Positions 1 to 5,091 of a stretch of 5,091 bases of DNA are shown here, piece after piece. The DNA lies in contig DATMBJ010000220.1 of assembly GCA_035559315.1 (NCBI GenBank), positions 1 to 5,091 on the forward strand. The letters are read 5' to 3'. Numbering within the stretch: position 1 is the first letter of the stretch; each line of letters starts with the position of its first letter. The position numbers were made by a program, and so were the translations under genes. Under the pieces are notes generated by a model. That model was not told the DNA's origin and searched no databases. It worked only from the letters and a program-made list of their open reading frames with translations. The DNA comes from DATLZM01 sp035559315 (GTDB lineage Bacteria > Actinomycetota > UBA4738 > HRBIN12).

Positions 1-63
1 AGCCGCCTGCTAAGCGGTTAGGGGGCGAAAGCTCCCTCGCGCGTTCGAATCGCGCCGTCTCCG
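1..63 (+). tRNA. tRNA-Ser(GCT), 5' end outside the window
   Basis: This is the 3' part of a class II tRNA that decodes AGC/AGT serine codons. The anticodon stem is 2-6 paired with 14-18, and its loop (7-13) has anticodon GCT at 9-11. The long variable arm typical of serine tRNAs is visible: 21-26 pairs with 31-36 around a GAAA loop. The T stem is 39-43 with 51-55 around loop TTCGAAT (44-50). The 3' acceptor strand is CGTCTCC (56-62), followed by discriminator G63, as expected for serine. CCA is not encoded. The D arm and 5' acceptor strand lie before the window, so acceptor pairing cannot be checked. Confidence 0.93.
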
Positions 64-65
64 CT

Positions 66-139
66 GCGCCCGTAGCTCAACTGGACAGAGCGTCAGACTA
101 CGGATCTGAAGGTTGGGGGTTCGAGTCCCTCCGGGCGCG
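66..139 (+). tRNA. tRNA-Arg(ACG)
   Basis: This is a complete 74-nt tRNA for CGN arginine codons; the A34 position would normally be edited to inosine. Acceptor GCGCCCG (66-72) pairs with CGGGCGC (132-138), and the discriminator is G139. The D stem is GCTC (75-78) with GAGC (88-91). The anticodon stem is TCAGA (93-97) with TCTGA (105-109), and the loop CTACGGA has anticodon ACG at 100-102. The variable loop is AGGTT. The T stem (115-119 with 127-131, one G-T pair) encloses TTCGAGT. CCA is not encoded, so it needs the CCA-adding enzyme. It starts only 2 nt after the tRNA-Ser gene, so the two are almost surely one transcript. Confidence 0.97.
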
Positions 140-141
140 CG

Positions 142-171
142 GCTCGGCGGGCCAGCGTCGCTCGGCGGGCC
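142..171 (+). repeat. 12-bp tandem direct repeat, 18-bp period
   Basis: GCTCGGCGGGCC occurs at 142-153 and again at 160-171, separated by AGCGTC. It fills the first part of the gap between tRNA-Arg and the phosphoesterase gene. The two copies are exact and the bases just outside differ. It may be a remnant of a small duplication; no function is assigned. Confidence 0.6.
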
Positions 172-198
172 GGTGGCCTCGGCCCCTGGGTCGGCCCG
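166..198 (+). terminator. GC hairpin after the tRNA genes, possible terminator or attenuator
   Basis: CGGGCCG (166-172) is a perfect inverted match of CGGCCCG (192-198), giving a 7-bp all-GC stem with a 19-nt loop. It lies between the tRNA-Arg gene and the Shine-Dalgarno of the next gene (about 205-211). There is no T-run after it, so it is not a classical intrinsic terminator. In a genome this GC-rich such stems arise by chance, so the call is weak. Confidence 0.25.
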
Positions 199-204
199 AT
201 CGTC

Positions 205-211
205 CGGAGGT
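205..211 (+). promoter_or_regulatory. Shine-Dalgarno that selects a CTG start
   Basis: CGGAGGT (205-211) is a strong anti-16S match. It is followed by a 4-nt spacer (212-215; 5 nt counted from the GGAGG core) and then CTG at 216-218. This CTG is in frame with the phosphoesterase and gives a complete lipoprotein signal peptide. No ATG, GTG or TTG occurs in that frame between the tRNA and GTG 258, and nothing like this Shine-Dalgarno precedes GTG 258. Confidence 0.6.
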
Positions 212-215
212 CGCG

Positions 216-1127
216 CTGGGAACGATCCGCCGCATCGCCGCCGCTCTCGCCCTCGCGGTGCTCTTCGGGTCCTGCCAGGAACCCCCCGCGCCGGCGTCGA
301 CCGGGGAGCGGCTCGGCGACCTGGGGACGGTCCGCCGGGGCGTCGTGATCGCGGCCGCCGGCGACATCGCGTGCGGCGGGGAGCCGTGCGAGGGCCAGAT
401 CGGGACGGCCCGGCTGATCCGGCGGATCGACCCGCGGGCGGTCCTCACGCTCGGCGACAACCAGTACCCGGACGGGGAGTACGCGGACTTCCTGGCCTCC
501 TACGACCCGACGTGGGGAGCGTTCCTCGATATCACCCGGCCCACGCCGGGGAACCACGACTACCACGTGGAGGGGGCGGCCGGGTACTTCCGCTACTTCG
601 GCCGCCGGGCGCACCGCAGGGCCGGCGGTTACTACAGCTTCAACCTCGGGCGGTGGCACCTCCTGGCGCTCAACTCGGGTCCCGGGAGCATCTCCGACGC
701 CCAGCTCGCCTGGGTCCGCGAGGACCTCCGCGCCGACGGCCACGTCTGCGAGCTCGCCTACTGGCACCACCCCCGCTGGTCGTCGGGCGCCCAGCACGGC
801 TCCGACGAGGACCTGGCGGCGCTCTGGGAGGTCCTGCACGAGGAGGGCATCGACGTGGTGCTGAACGGGCACGAGCACAACTACGAGCGGTTCGCCCGGA
901 TGGACCCGACGGGGCGCCCCGACGCCTCGGGGATCAGGCAGTTCGTGGTGGGGACCGGCGGCCGCTCGCACTACGGGTTCGGGGACCCGATCCCCGGCTC
1001 GCAGGCCAGGATCACGGGCCGGTTCGGCGTCCTGCGGATGGTGCTCCGCCCCGGCGGCTACGAGTGGGCGTTCGTCGCGGTCGGCGGGGATGTGCTGGAC
1101 CGCGGCCGCACCCGCTGCCACGGATGA
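216..1127 (+). CDS. Calcineurin-like metallophosphoesterase, probable lipoprotein
   Basis: This is a predicted exported phosphoesterase of the purple acid phosphatase/calcineurin-like superfamily (303 aa from CTG 216). Dinuclear-metal motifs occur in order: GDIAC (D50), GDNQY (80-84), GNHD (112-115), WHHPRW (183-188) and NGHEHNYER (217-225). The natural substrate cannot be read from the sequence. Residues 1-20 look like a lipoprotein signal: Arg-Arg, then IAAALALAV, then LFGSC with C20 as the lipidated Cys. Phe at -3 is unusual for a lipobox. The protein would sit on the outer face of the membrane. The only conventional start, GTG 258, would cut the signal peptide in half, so I prefer CTG 216 with its Shine-Dalgarno. 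The four cysteines of the mature domain (53, 58, 178, 301) could form disulfides. The stop overlaps the methyltransferase start (ATGA). No promoter is obvious in the 76-nt gap after tRNA-Arg, so readthrough is possible. Confidence 0.92.
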   Translation: MGTIRRIAAALALAVLFGSCQEPPAPASTGERLGDLGTVRRGVVIAAAGDIACGGEPCEGQIGTARLIRRIDPRAVLTLGDNQYPDGEYADFLASYDPTWGAFLDITRPTPGNHDYHVEGAAGYFRYFGRRAHRRAGGYYSFNLGRWHLLALNSGPGSISDAQLAWVREDLRADGHVCELAYWHHPRWSSGAQHGSDEDLAALWEVLHEEGIDVVLNGHEHNYERFARMDPTGRPDASGIRQFVVGTGGRSHYGFGDPIPGSQARITGRFGVLRMVLRPGGYEWAFVAVGGDVLDRGRTRCHG

Positions 1128-1717
1128 GGGCCCCCGCGAGCCGGTTCTTCGAGGTCGCCTACGAGGGCCGCCCGACCTGGGACATCGGCCGGCCCCAGCG
1201 GGCCGTGGTCCGGCTGGCCCGGGAGGGGGCCATCGTCGGCTCGGTGCTCGACGCCGGCTGCGGGACGGGCGAGCACGCCCTCTTCCTCGCGGCCCGGGGG
1301 CACGAGGTGCTGGGGATCGACCTGGTGCCCGCGGCGATCGCCCGGGCGCGGGCCAAGGCCCGCGCCCGCCGCTCCTCGGCCCGGTTCCTGGTCCACGACG
1401 CCCTGCGGGCCGCGGAGCTCGGACGGACGTTCGACACGGTGCTCGACGTCGGCCTGTTCCACAGCCTGGACGAGGCGGGCCGCGCCGCCCTCCCCGACGC
1501 CTACCGCGCGGTGCTCCCCGTCGGTGGCCGGTGCGTCCTCCTGTGCTGGAGCGAGCGGAACCCTTGGGGCTACGGGCCCCGGGCGGTGGCCCGGGAGGAG
1601 ATCGGAGCCGCCTTCGCCCGGGGGTGGCGGGCCCTCCGCGTCGAGCCCTCGGAGCTCGAGAGCCTGACGCCGGGGTGGCGCGTCCACGCCTGGCTCGCCG
1701 TGCTCTTCGCCGCGTGA
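1124..1717 (+). CDS. Class I SAM-dependent methyltransferase
   Basis: This is a predicted cytosolic methyltransferase of 197 aa with a Rossmann fold; the substrate is unknown. The SAM-binding motif I is VLDAGCGTGEHA (41-52). D66 in LGIDLVP, at the end of strand 2, should bind the ribose hydroxyls, D92 in VHDAL the adenine region, and FDTVLDVGLFHSL (103-115) is motif IV. The N-terminal stretch FFEVAYEGRPTWDIGRPQ (8-25) is typical of small methyltransferases in high-GC bacteria that are often annotated only as 'methyltransferase domain'. Length is normal for a single-domain enzyme. ATG 1124 overlaps the preceding TGA (ATGA), which points to translational coupling with the phosphoesterase. The reading frame stays open far upstream to about 113, but that part is read in the wrong frame through the phosphoesterase and tRNA. 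A role in small-molecule methylation is a family-level inference only. Confidence 0.92.
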   Translation: MRAPASRFFEVAYEGRPTWDIGRPQRAVVRLAREGAIVGSVLDAGCGTGEHALFLAARGHEVLGIDLVPAAIARARAKARARRSSARFLVHDALRAAELGRTFDTVLDVGLFHSLDEAGRAALPDAYRAVLPVGGRCVLLCWSERNPWGYGPRAVAREEIGAAFARGWRALRVEPSELESLTPGWRVHAWLAVLFAA

Positions 1718-1740
1718 CGTCGACGGCGGGCCGCCGGTCC

Positions 1741-1770
1741 GCCGCCCTCCCCGGTGGCGGAGGGGACGGC
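1741..1770. terminator. Possible bidirectional terminator hairpin between convergent genes
   Basis: The 66-bp gap between the methyltransferase stop and the nitroreductase stop contains a stem. GCCG (1741-1744) pairs with CGGC (1767-1770), and CCCTCC (1745-1750) pairs with GGAGGG (1759-1764), with a 2-nt bulge (1765-1766) and an 8-nt loop. Its position between two convergent stops suits a bidirectional terminator. No T-run follows on either strand, so confidence is limited. Confidence 0.4.
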
Positions 1771-1783
1771 GACGGGGGCCGCC

Positions 1784-2290
1784 TCACCACCGCTCGCGAT
1801 GGAGGACCTCCTCGAGCGGCTTCCGCCGTCCCTCCCTCGACGGCCGACGGGCGGGGTAGCCGAGCGCGAGCAGGTAGTCGCACCGCCAGCCCTCCGGGTA
1901 GCCGAGCAGCTCCCGGGCGAGGTAGGGGTCGGCGGGGCAGGCGTGGGATCCCCCGATGCCGCGGTCCCAGGCCGCGAGGAGCATGTTCTGCATGCACTGG
2001 CCGAGGTCGAACGCGATCGACTCCCGCTCGTCGTCGTCCCGACCCTCGGGGGTGATGAGGGCCACCGCCGCGGCCGCCCCCCGGAGGTGCTTGGTGTAGG
2101 GACCGAGGCTCGCGAGCACGCCCAGCGTGGCCCGGTCCGTCGAGACCACGAACGCCCACCGCTGGAGGTTCATGGAGCTCGGGGCGCGCCGGCCGGCGTC
2201 CACGATCAGCTCGAGGTCCTCGGGCGGGATCGGACGGTCCTCGTAGCGGCGCACCGCCCGCAGGGTCCGGATCGCCTCCCACGTCTCCAC
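1784..2290 (-). CDS. Nitroreductase family protein (FMN-dependent)
   Basis: This is a predicted flavin oxidoreductase of the nitroreductase fold (168 aa), which typically works as a dimer with FMN and NAD(P)H. Family signatures are present: AIRTLRAVRRY (6-16), whose arginines contact the FMN phosphate; APSSMNLQRWAFVV (36-49); the helix DLGQCMQNMLLAAWDRGIGG (95-114); LALGYPA (141-147); and a terminal RKPLEEVLHRERW (156-168). The size fits the short, single-domain branch. The physiological substrate is unknown; family members reduce nitroaromatics, quinones or flavins, and some do other redox chemistry. I chose GTG at 2290 because the fold begins directly after it and it lies 11 nt after the endonuclease V stop. 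The Shine-Dalgarno is weak (CGGCGG region). The upstream extension of this frame runs into the endonuclease V gene and has no family similarity. Transcription is probably shared with that gene. Confidence 0.92.
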   Translation of the reverse strand: METWEAIRTLRAVRRYEDRPIPPEDLELIVDAGRRAPSSMNLQRWAFVVSTDRATLGVLASLGPYTKHLRGAAAAVALITPEGRDDDERESIAFDLGQCMQNMLLAAWDRGIGGSHACPADPYLARELLGYPEGWRCDYLLALGYPARRPSREGRRKPLEEVLHRERW

Positions 2291-2301
2291 GGCCGCCGAG
2301 T

Positions 2302-3066
2302 CTACCGGGGTCCCCCGCCTGGTGGGCGACGTCCCGCCGACCCGTCCGTGCGGAGCGGCGGGTCGCGCCACCCCGGCGGGAGCCTCCCCTCGTCGCCCGC
2401 CCGCGCTACCCGCGCCAGGCGCCGGGCCAGCCGGAGCGGCTCCGGCGTGCGGGCCGGGCCCGATGAGGCGAGCGCGACCGCCACGGCCTCCTCGAGGCCG
2501 GTGCGCCACGCGGCGTGGACGACCACCGGGCGGGAGCCCGCCCGGGTCCGGACCGCGGCCGCCACCGGCTCGCCCTCCAGGAGCAGGGGGACGCGGTCGC
2601 CCCGGGCCGGCCCGGGCTCGGCCGGGCTCGCGAGGAGCGGGCGGTCGGTGATGCCCACCGTGGGGAGGTCCAGGACGGCGCCGAGGTGGAGCGCGAGCCC
2701 CGCCCGGCGCGGGTGGTCGCGCCCGGTCGCGTTCACCAGCAGGACGTCGGGGGCCTCGTCCAGGCCCCGCACCGCGCGCTCGAGGAGCGCGCCCTCCCGG
2801 AGGGCGAGGAACCCGGGGCGGTAGGGGGCGGGGGCCGTCCCCCGGGCCACCGCCCGCCGGGGCTCCCGTCCCTCGCGGAGGAGGACGGCCGCGGCCCACA
2901 TGGGCTCCCCGGCCCGGCCCGAGGAACCGGTGGGCGAGGCGCAGAAGACGCCGGCCACGGCGAGGGGGCCGGGCGGGGGGAGCCACCGGGGGGCGGCGTC
3001 GGCGGCCAGGGCCAGCTCGCGTTGGAGCGCCTCGAGCTCCTCCTCGGTGGCGGGCCAGGTCGCCAT
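2302..3066 (-). CDS. Endonuclease V homologue with substituted active site
   Basis: Endonuclease V normally nicks DNA or RNA next to deaminated bases such as inosine, using a Mg site of two Asp and one Glu. This 254-aa protein matches the family along most of its length: an N-terminal helix with LQRELA (14-19), the wedge motif PYRPGF (81-86), LREGALLERA (89-98), PDVLLVN (106-112), DHPRRAGLALHLG (117-129) and DLPTVGI (133-139). Compared with E. coli Nfi from memory, the metal-site Glu89 is kept (E91). Asp35 is replaced by Phe (F41 in AGVFCA), Asp110 by Asn (N112) and Lys139 by Asp (D141); the GHR motif reads AWR (186-188). Hence it is probably inactive as a classical endonuclease V, or has changed chemistry. 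The frame is intact with normal codon use, so it is not an obvious pseudogene. The last 30 or so residues are a Pro/Gly/Arg-rich tail. ATG 3066 is the natural start. It is divergent from the PBP4-type gene and probably co-transcribed with the nitroreductase. Confidence 0.85.
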   Translation of the reverse strand: MATWPATEEELEALQRELALAADAAPRWLPPPGPLAVAGVFCASPTGSSGRAGEPMWAAAVLLREGREPRRAVARGTAPAPYRPGFLALREGALLERAVRGLDEAPDVLLVNATGRDHPRRAGLALHLGAVLDLPTVGITDRPLLASPAEPGPARGDRVPLLLEGEPVAAAVRTRAGSRPVVVHAAWRTGLEEAVAVALASSGPARTPEPLRLARRLARVARAGDEGRLPPGWRDPPLRTDGSAGRRPPGGGPR

Positions 3067-3153
3067 CGCCGGAGCCGACCCTAGCCCGCGCGGCGGGGGG
3101 AGGCGACCCGGGGGTCGGGGACGGGCTCGTTCCATCCCGCGAGGACCTGGGGC
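3067..3153. promoter_or_regulatory. Divergent intergenic region with a central inverted repeat
   Basis: This 87-bp gap must hold promoters for both divergent genes. A 14-bp inverted repeat, CGACCC-GG-GGGTCG, lies at 3104-3117, almost exactly midway between the two ATGs. A third CGACCC copy is at 3076-3081. On the minus strand TAGGGT (3083 to 3078) fits the TANNNT form of a -10 box, 11 nt before the endonuclease V ATG, but no convincing -35 box is seen. For the plus strand I see no clear promoter; GAGGA at 3141-3145 is a plausible Shine-Dalgarno for the downstream gene. The operator idea is inference. Confidence 0.35.
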
Positions 3154-4983
3154 ATGATGCGGGGCCGGGTGCGAGGCGCGGGGGCGAGCACGAGGCGCCA
3201 CCTCGTTCGGAGGGAGCGCGGGAAGGGCCGGCGGCTCCTCCGCGCGGCCTGGGTGGCCCTGGTCGCGGTCGTCCTCTGGCACCCCGCCCCGGTCGCGCTC
3301 GCCGGCGAGGGGACGGCGACGCTCGCCGCGGATCCCGCCCGGGTCGTGGTGGGCGAGCCCGTCGCCCTCTCCGGGGGCCTGGACGCGGGCCCGTCCTGCA
3401 CGGCCGGGCGGGACGTGGTCCTCGAGACGCTCCCCGCGGGCGCGGCCGCCTGGTCGCCGCAGGCGGCGGGGACCACCGACCCGGCGGGCGGGTTCTCGTT
3501 CACGATCTCGCCCGCCGCCTCGGCCCGCTACCGGGCGACGTTCCCGGCCGCCCCGCCGTGCCCCGCCGTGTCCTCCCCGGAGGTCGCGGTGGAGGTCGCG
3601 GCCCGCGTGGAGCTCGCGGCACCCTCCTCGGTCCGGGCCGGTGCGTGCCCGCGGGTCGTGGTCTCCGTGGAACCGCCCAAGCCGGGCGGCCCCGTCGTCC
3701 TCGAGCTCCGCCGCGGCGACCGGTGGGTCGAGGTGGGGAGGGAGGTCCTGGGGGACGGGTCCCGGGCGGGGTTCCGCCCCTGCTTCGGCTTCGACGACCT
3801 GGGAACGGCGCTGCTCCGCGCCTCCTGGCCGGGGGACCTGGGGAACGCGGCGGGCGCCGGGGAGGCCGCGGTCGAGGTCGTCCGGGCGGCCTGGATGGCC
3901 CGGGTCGACGGGCTCGTCGCCGGGCGGAGCGTCTCGGTCGCCGTGGCCGACGACGGGGTGTTCCTCTACCGGCACCTCGACGCGGCGCCCCGGACGCCGG
4001 CCTCCAACGAGAAGCTGCTCCTTTCGATGGCGCTCCTGGACGCGCTCGGACCCGACCACCGGGTCTCCACGGCCGCCGCGGCGCGCCGGTTCGAGGGCGG
4101 GGTGGTCCAGGGGGACCTGTGGATCCTGGGCGGCGGGGACCCGGAGCTCGGGCGCGCCCGCCTCTCGCTCCTCGCCGAGCGGATCCGCGACGCGGGGATC
4201 CGGCGGGTCGCGGGATCGGTCCGGGGGAGCACCGCGCCGTTCGCCCGCGACTGGTGGGCGCCGGGCTGGCGGTGGTACTTCCCGCGGGAGGAGGTCCCGC
4301 TCCCCACGGCCCTGGTCTTCGCCGGGAACGTGGCGGGCGGCGTCCACGTGGCGGACCCCGAGCGCCGGGCGGCGGCGTTCCTCACGCACCAGCTGGAGGC
4401 GATCGGCGTGCGGGTCGGCGGGCCCCCCGGGATGGGACGCCCGCCGTCGGGGCTCGAGACGATCGCGGAGGTGGCCTCCCGCCCCCTCCGGGCCATCCTC
4501 GCGCGGATGAACCGGACCTCGGACAACCTCGCCGCCGAGGTCCTGGGGAAGCTGCTGGGCGCGGAGGAGCTCGGGCCCCCGGGGACGATCGCCAAGGGGG
4601 CCGAGGCCATCCGGGGCTGGGCCGCCGCGCACGGCGTGCGGGTGCGGGCGTTCGACGCGTCGGGCCTCTCCTACCGGGACCGGGTCCGGGCCGCCGGCCT
4701 CGTCCGGCTCCTCGACGGGGCGGAGGAGGAACCGTGGGGCGAGGCGCTCCGCCGGGGCCTGGCCGCGCCGGGGCAGGGCACGCTCGAGCACCGGCTGGCC
4801 GGCGTGGAGCTCCGGGCGAAGACCGGGACCCTCTCGGGGGTCTCGGCGCTCTCCGGCTGGGTGTGGCTCGAGCGGGAGGGCGACTGGGCGGCGTTCTCCA
4901 TCCTGTCGGCCGGACTCCCGAAGCTCACGGCCGTCCGGATCGAGGACGCGATCGTCCGGGCCGTCGCCGCCAACGCGCGCTGA
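3154..4983 (+). CDS. dacB: PBP4/DacB-type D-Ala-D-Ala carboxypeptidase with Ig-like N-terminus
   Basis: This is a class C low-molecular-weight penicillin-binding protein (peptidase S13), 609 aa, which removes the terminal D-Ala or cuts cross-links in peptidoglycan outside the membrane. All three active-site motifs are present: SNEK (S284 nucleophile, K287), SDN (456-458) and KTG (556-558). Supporting motifs are GGGDPEL (326-332) and DASGLS (501-506). A basic 30-residue start is followed by a hydrophobic segment (about 31-45) and a likely signal peptidase site after VALA (50), so it is exported. Residues 51-245 precede the enzyme domain and look like two beta-rich Ig-like domains with cysteine pairs C82/C136 and C165/C210. 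Usual family members are near 470-500 aa and lack them. The SxxK to SxN distance is 172 residues, against about 244 in E. coli PBP4, so the inserted domain is reduced. GAGGA lies 8 nt before ATG 3154; a second ATG follows at 3157 and GTG at 3169, so the exact start is uncertain. Confidence 0.94.
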   Translation: MMRGRVRGAGASTRRHLVRRERGKGRRLLRAAWVALVAVVLWHPAPVALAGEGTATLAADPARVVVGEPVALSGGLDAGPSCTAGRDVVLETLPAGAAAWSPQAAGTTDPAGGFSFTISPAASARYRATFPAAPPCPAVSSPEVAVEVAARVELAAPSSVRAGACPRVVVSVEPPKPGGPVVLELRRGDRWVEVGREVLGDGSRAGFRPCFGFDDLGTALLRASWPGDLGNAAGAGEAAVEVVRAAWMARVDGLVAGRSVSVAVADDGVFLYRHLDAAPRTPASNEKLLLSMALLDALGPDHRVSTAAAARRFEGGVVQGDLWILGGGDPELGRARLSLLAERIRDAGIRRVAGSVRGSTAPFARDWWAPGWRWYFPREEVPLPTALVFAGNVAGGVHVADPERRAAAFLTHQLEAIGVRVGGPPGMGRPPSGLETIAEVASRPLRAILARMNRTSDNLAAEVLGKLLGAEELGPPGTIAKGAEAIRGWAAAHGVRVRAFDASGLSYRDRVRAAGLVRLLDGAEEEPWGEALRRGLAAPGQGTLEHRLAGVELRAKTGTLSGVSALSGWVWLEREGDWAAFSILSAGLPKLTAVRIEDAIVRAVAANAR

Positions 4984-5029
4984 CGCCGCCGGGCGCGGGG
5001 CGGGCACCGTGGACGCGCGCGGGCGGGGC

Positions 5030-5091
5030 TCAGGGCGGGCCGCCGCCGATGGCCCGCTCGATCTCCCGGGCGGCGGCGAGGACGGGCTCCG
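5030..5091 (-). CDS. C-terminal end of an unidentified protein (partial)
   Basis: Reading the minus strand from the window edge gives EPVLAAAREIERAIGGGPP and then TGA (5032 to 5030). The codons have G or C at nearly every third position, and the AAAREIERAI stretch is helix-like, both consistent with a real coding end. The gene is convergent with the PBP4-type gene, with 46 bp between stops. No convincing terminator hairpin is seen in that gap. Only 19 residues are available, too few to name a family. Confidence 0.5.
   Translation of the reverse strand, partial: EPVLAAAREIERAIGGGPP

Noticed and set aside
1..215. tRNA-associated integration site or genomic island boundary
   Set aside because: No integrase, no repeated copy of the tRNA 3' end elsewhere in the window and no change in base composition.
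113..1123. Upstream extension of the methyltransferase frame, suggesting a fusion protein
   Set aside because: This part reads the phosphoesterase gene in the wrong frame and starts inside tRNA-Arg; the methyltransferase motifs begin only after ATG 1124.
93..2282. Very long minus-strand open frame opposite the phosphoesterase and methyltransferase genes
   Set aside because: Its translation is Arg/Pro/Gly-rich without any family motif and lies antisense to two well-supported genes; long shadow frames are expected at this GC content.
2291..2986. N-terminal extension of the nitroreductase
   Set aside because: It overlaps the endonuclease V gene in another frame and has no recognisable domain; the nitroreductase fold is complete from GTG 2290.
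3067..5007. Minus-strand extension of the endonuclease V frame across the PBP4-type gene
   Set aside because: Low-complexity Arg/Pro/Gly/Glu translation antisense to a gene with all its catalytic motifs; the endonuclease V similarity starts right after ATG 3066.
4984..5029. Terminator between the convergent PBP4-type gene and the partial last gene
   Set aside because: The gap is G-rich on one strand with no good complementary arm and no T-run, so I could not support a hairpin.
1..5091. CRISPR array, insertion sequence, toxin-antitoxin pair or anti-phage defence operon
   Set aside because: No regularly spaced repeats, terminal inverted repeats, transposase or defence-family motifs were found on either strand.

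Overview
This is a very GC-rich window (well above 70% G+C by eye, third codon positions almost all G or C). It probably comes from an actinobacterial-type chromosome. The evidence is the codon usage, tRNA genes that do not encode CCA, and the adjacent tRNA-Ser(GCT)/tRNA-Arg(ACG) pair. The same signals occur in some other high-GC lineages, so the taxon is only a moderate-confidence inference. I see no transposase, integrase, CRISPR array or phage gene; it looks like ordinary chromosome carrying a few unusual proteins.

Layout. Positions 1-139 hold the 3' part of tRNA-Ser(GCT) and, 2 nt later, a complete tRNA-Arg(ACG). After a short spacer with a 12-bp direct repeat and a GC hairpin come two plus-strand genes that overlap by ATGA: a calcineurin-like metallophosphoesterase lipoprotein (216-1127, apparently starting at CTG behind a good Shine-Dalgarno) and a class I SAM-dependent methyltransferase (1124-1717). 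These converge, across a hairpin-containing gap, on a minus-strand pair: an endonuclease V homologue (3066 to 2302) followed 11 nt later by a small FMN nitroreductase (2290 to 1784). The endonuclease V gene is divergent from a large plus-strand gene (3154-4983) for a secreted PBP4/DacB-type D-Ala-D-Ala carboxypeptidase. The 87-bp divergent gap carries a centrally placed 14-bp inverted repeat. The window ends in the C-terminus of an unidentified minus-strand gene (5091 to 5030).

How the genes may work together. The phosphoesterase and methyltransferase are probably co-translated, but no pathway can be named. The PBP4-like enzyme trims peptidoglycan outside the membrane. The endonuclease V homologue and the nitroreductase look co-transcribed.

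Most interesting observations. (1) The endonuclease V homologue keeps the fold motifs (PYxPG, HPRR, the Glu of the metal site) but has lost two of the three catalytic carboxylates (Asp to Phe and Asp to Asn), plus the usual Lys and GHR motifs. It looks like a maintained pseudoenzyme or an enzyme with altered chemistry. (2) The PBP4-like protein carries about 190 extra N-terminal residues that look like two Ig-like domains, each with one cysteine pair, and has a shortened insert in its catalytic domain. (3) The phosphoesterase seems to start at CTG; without it, the lipoprotein signal peptide is lost.
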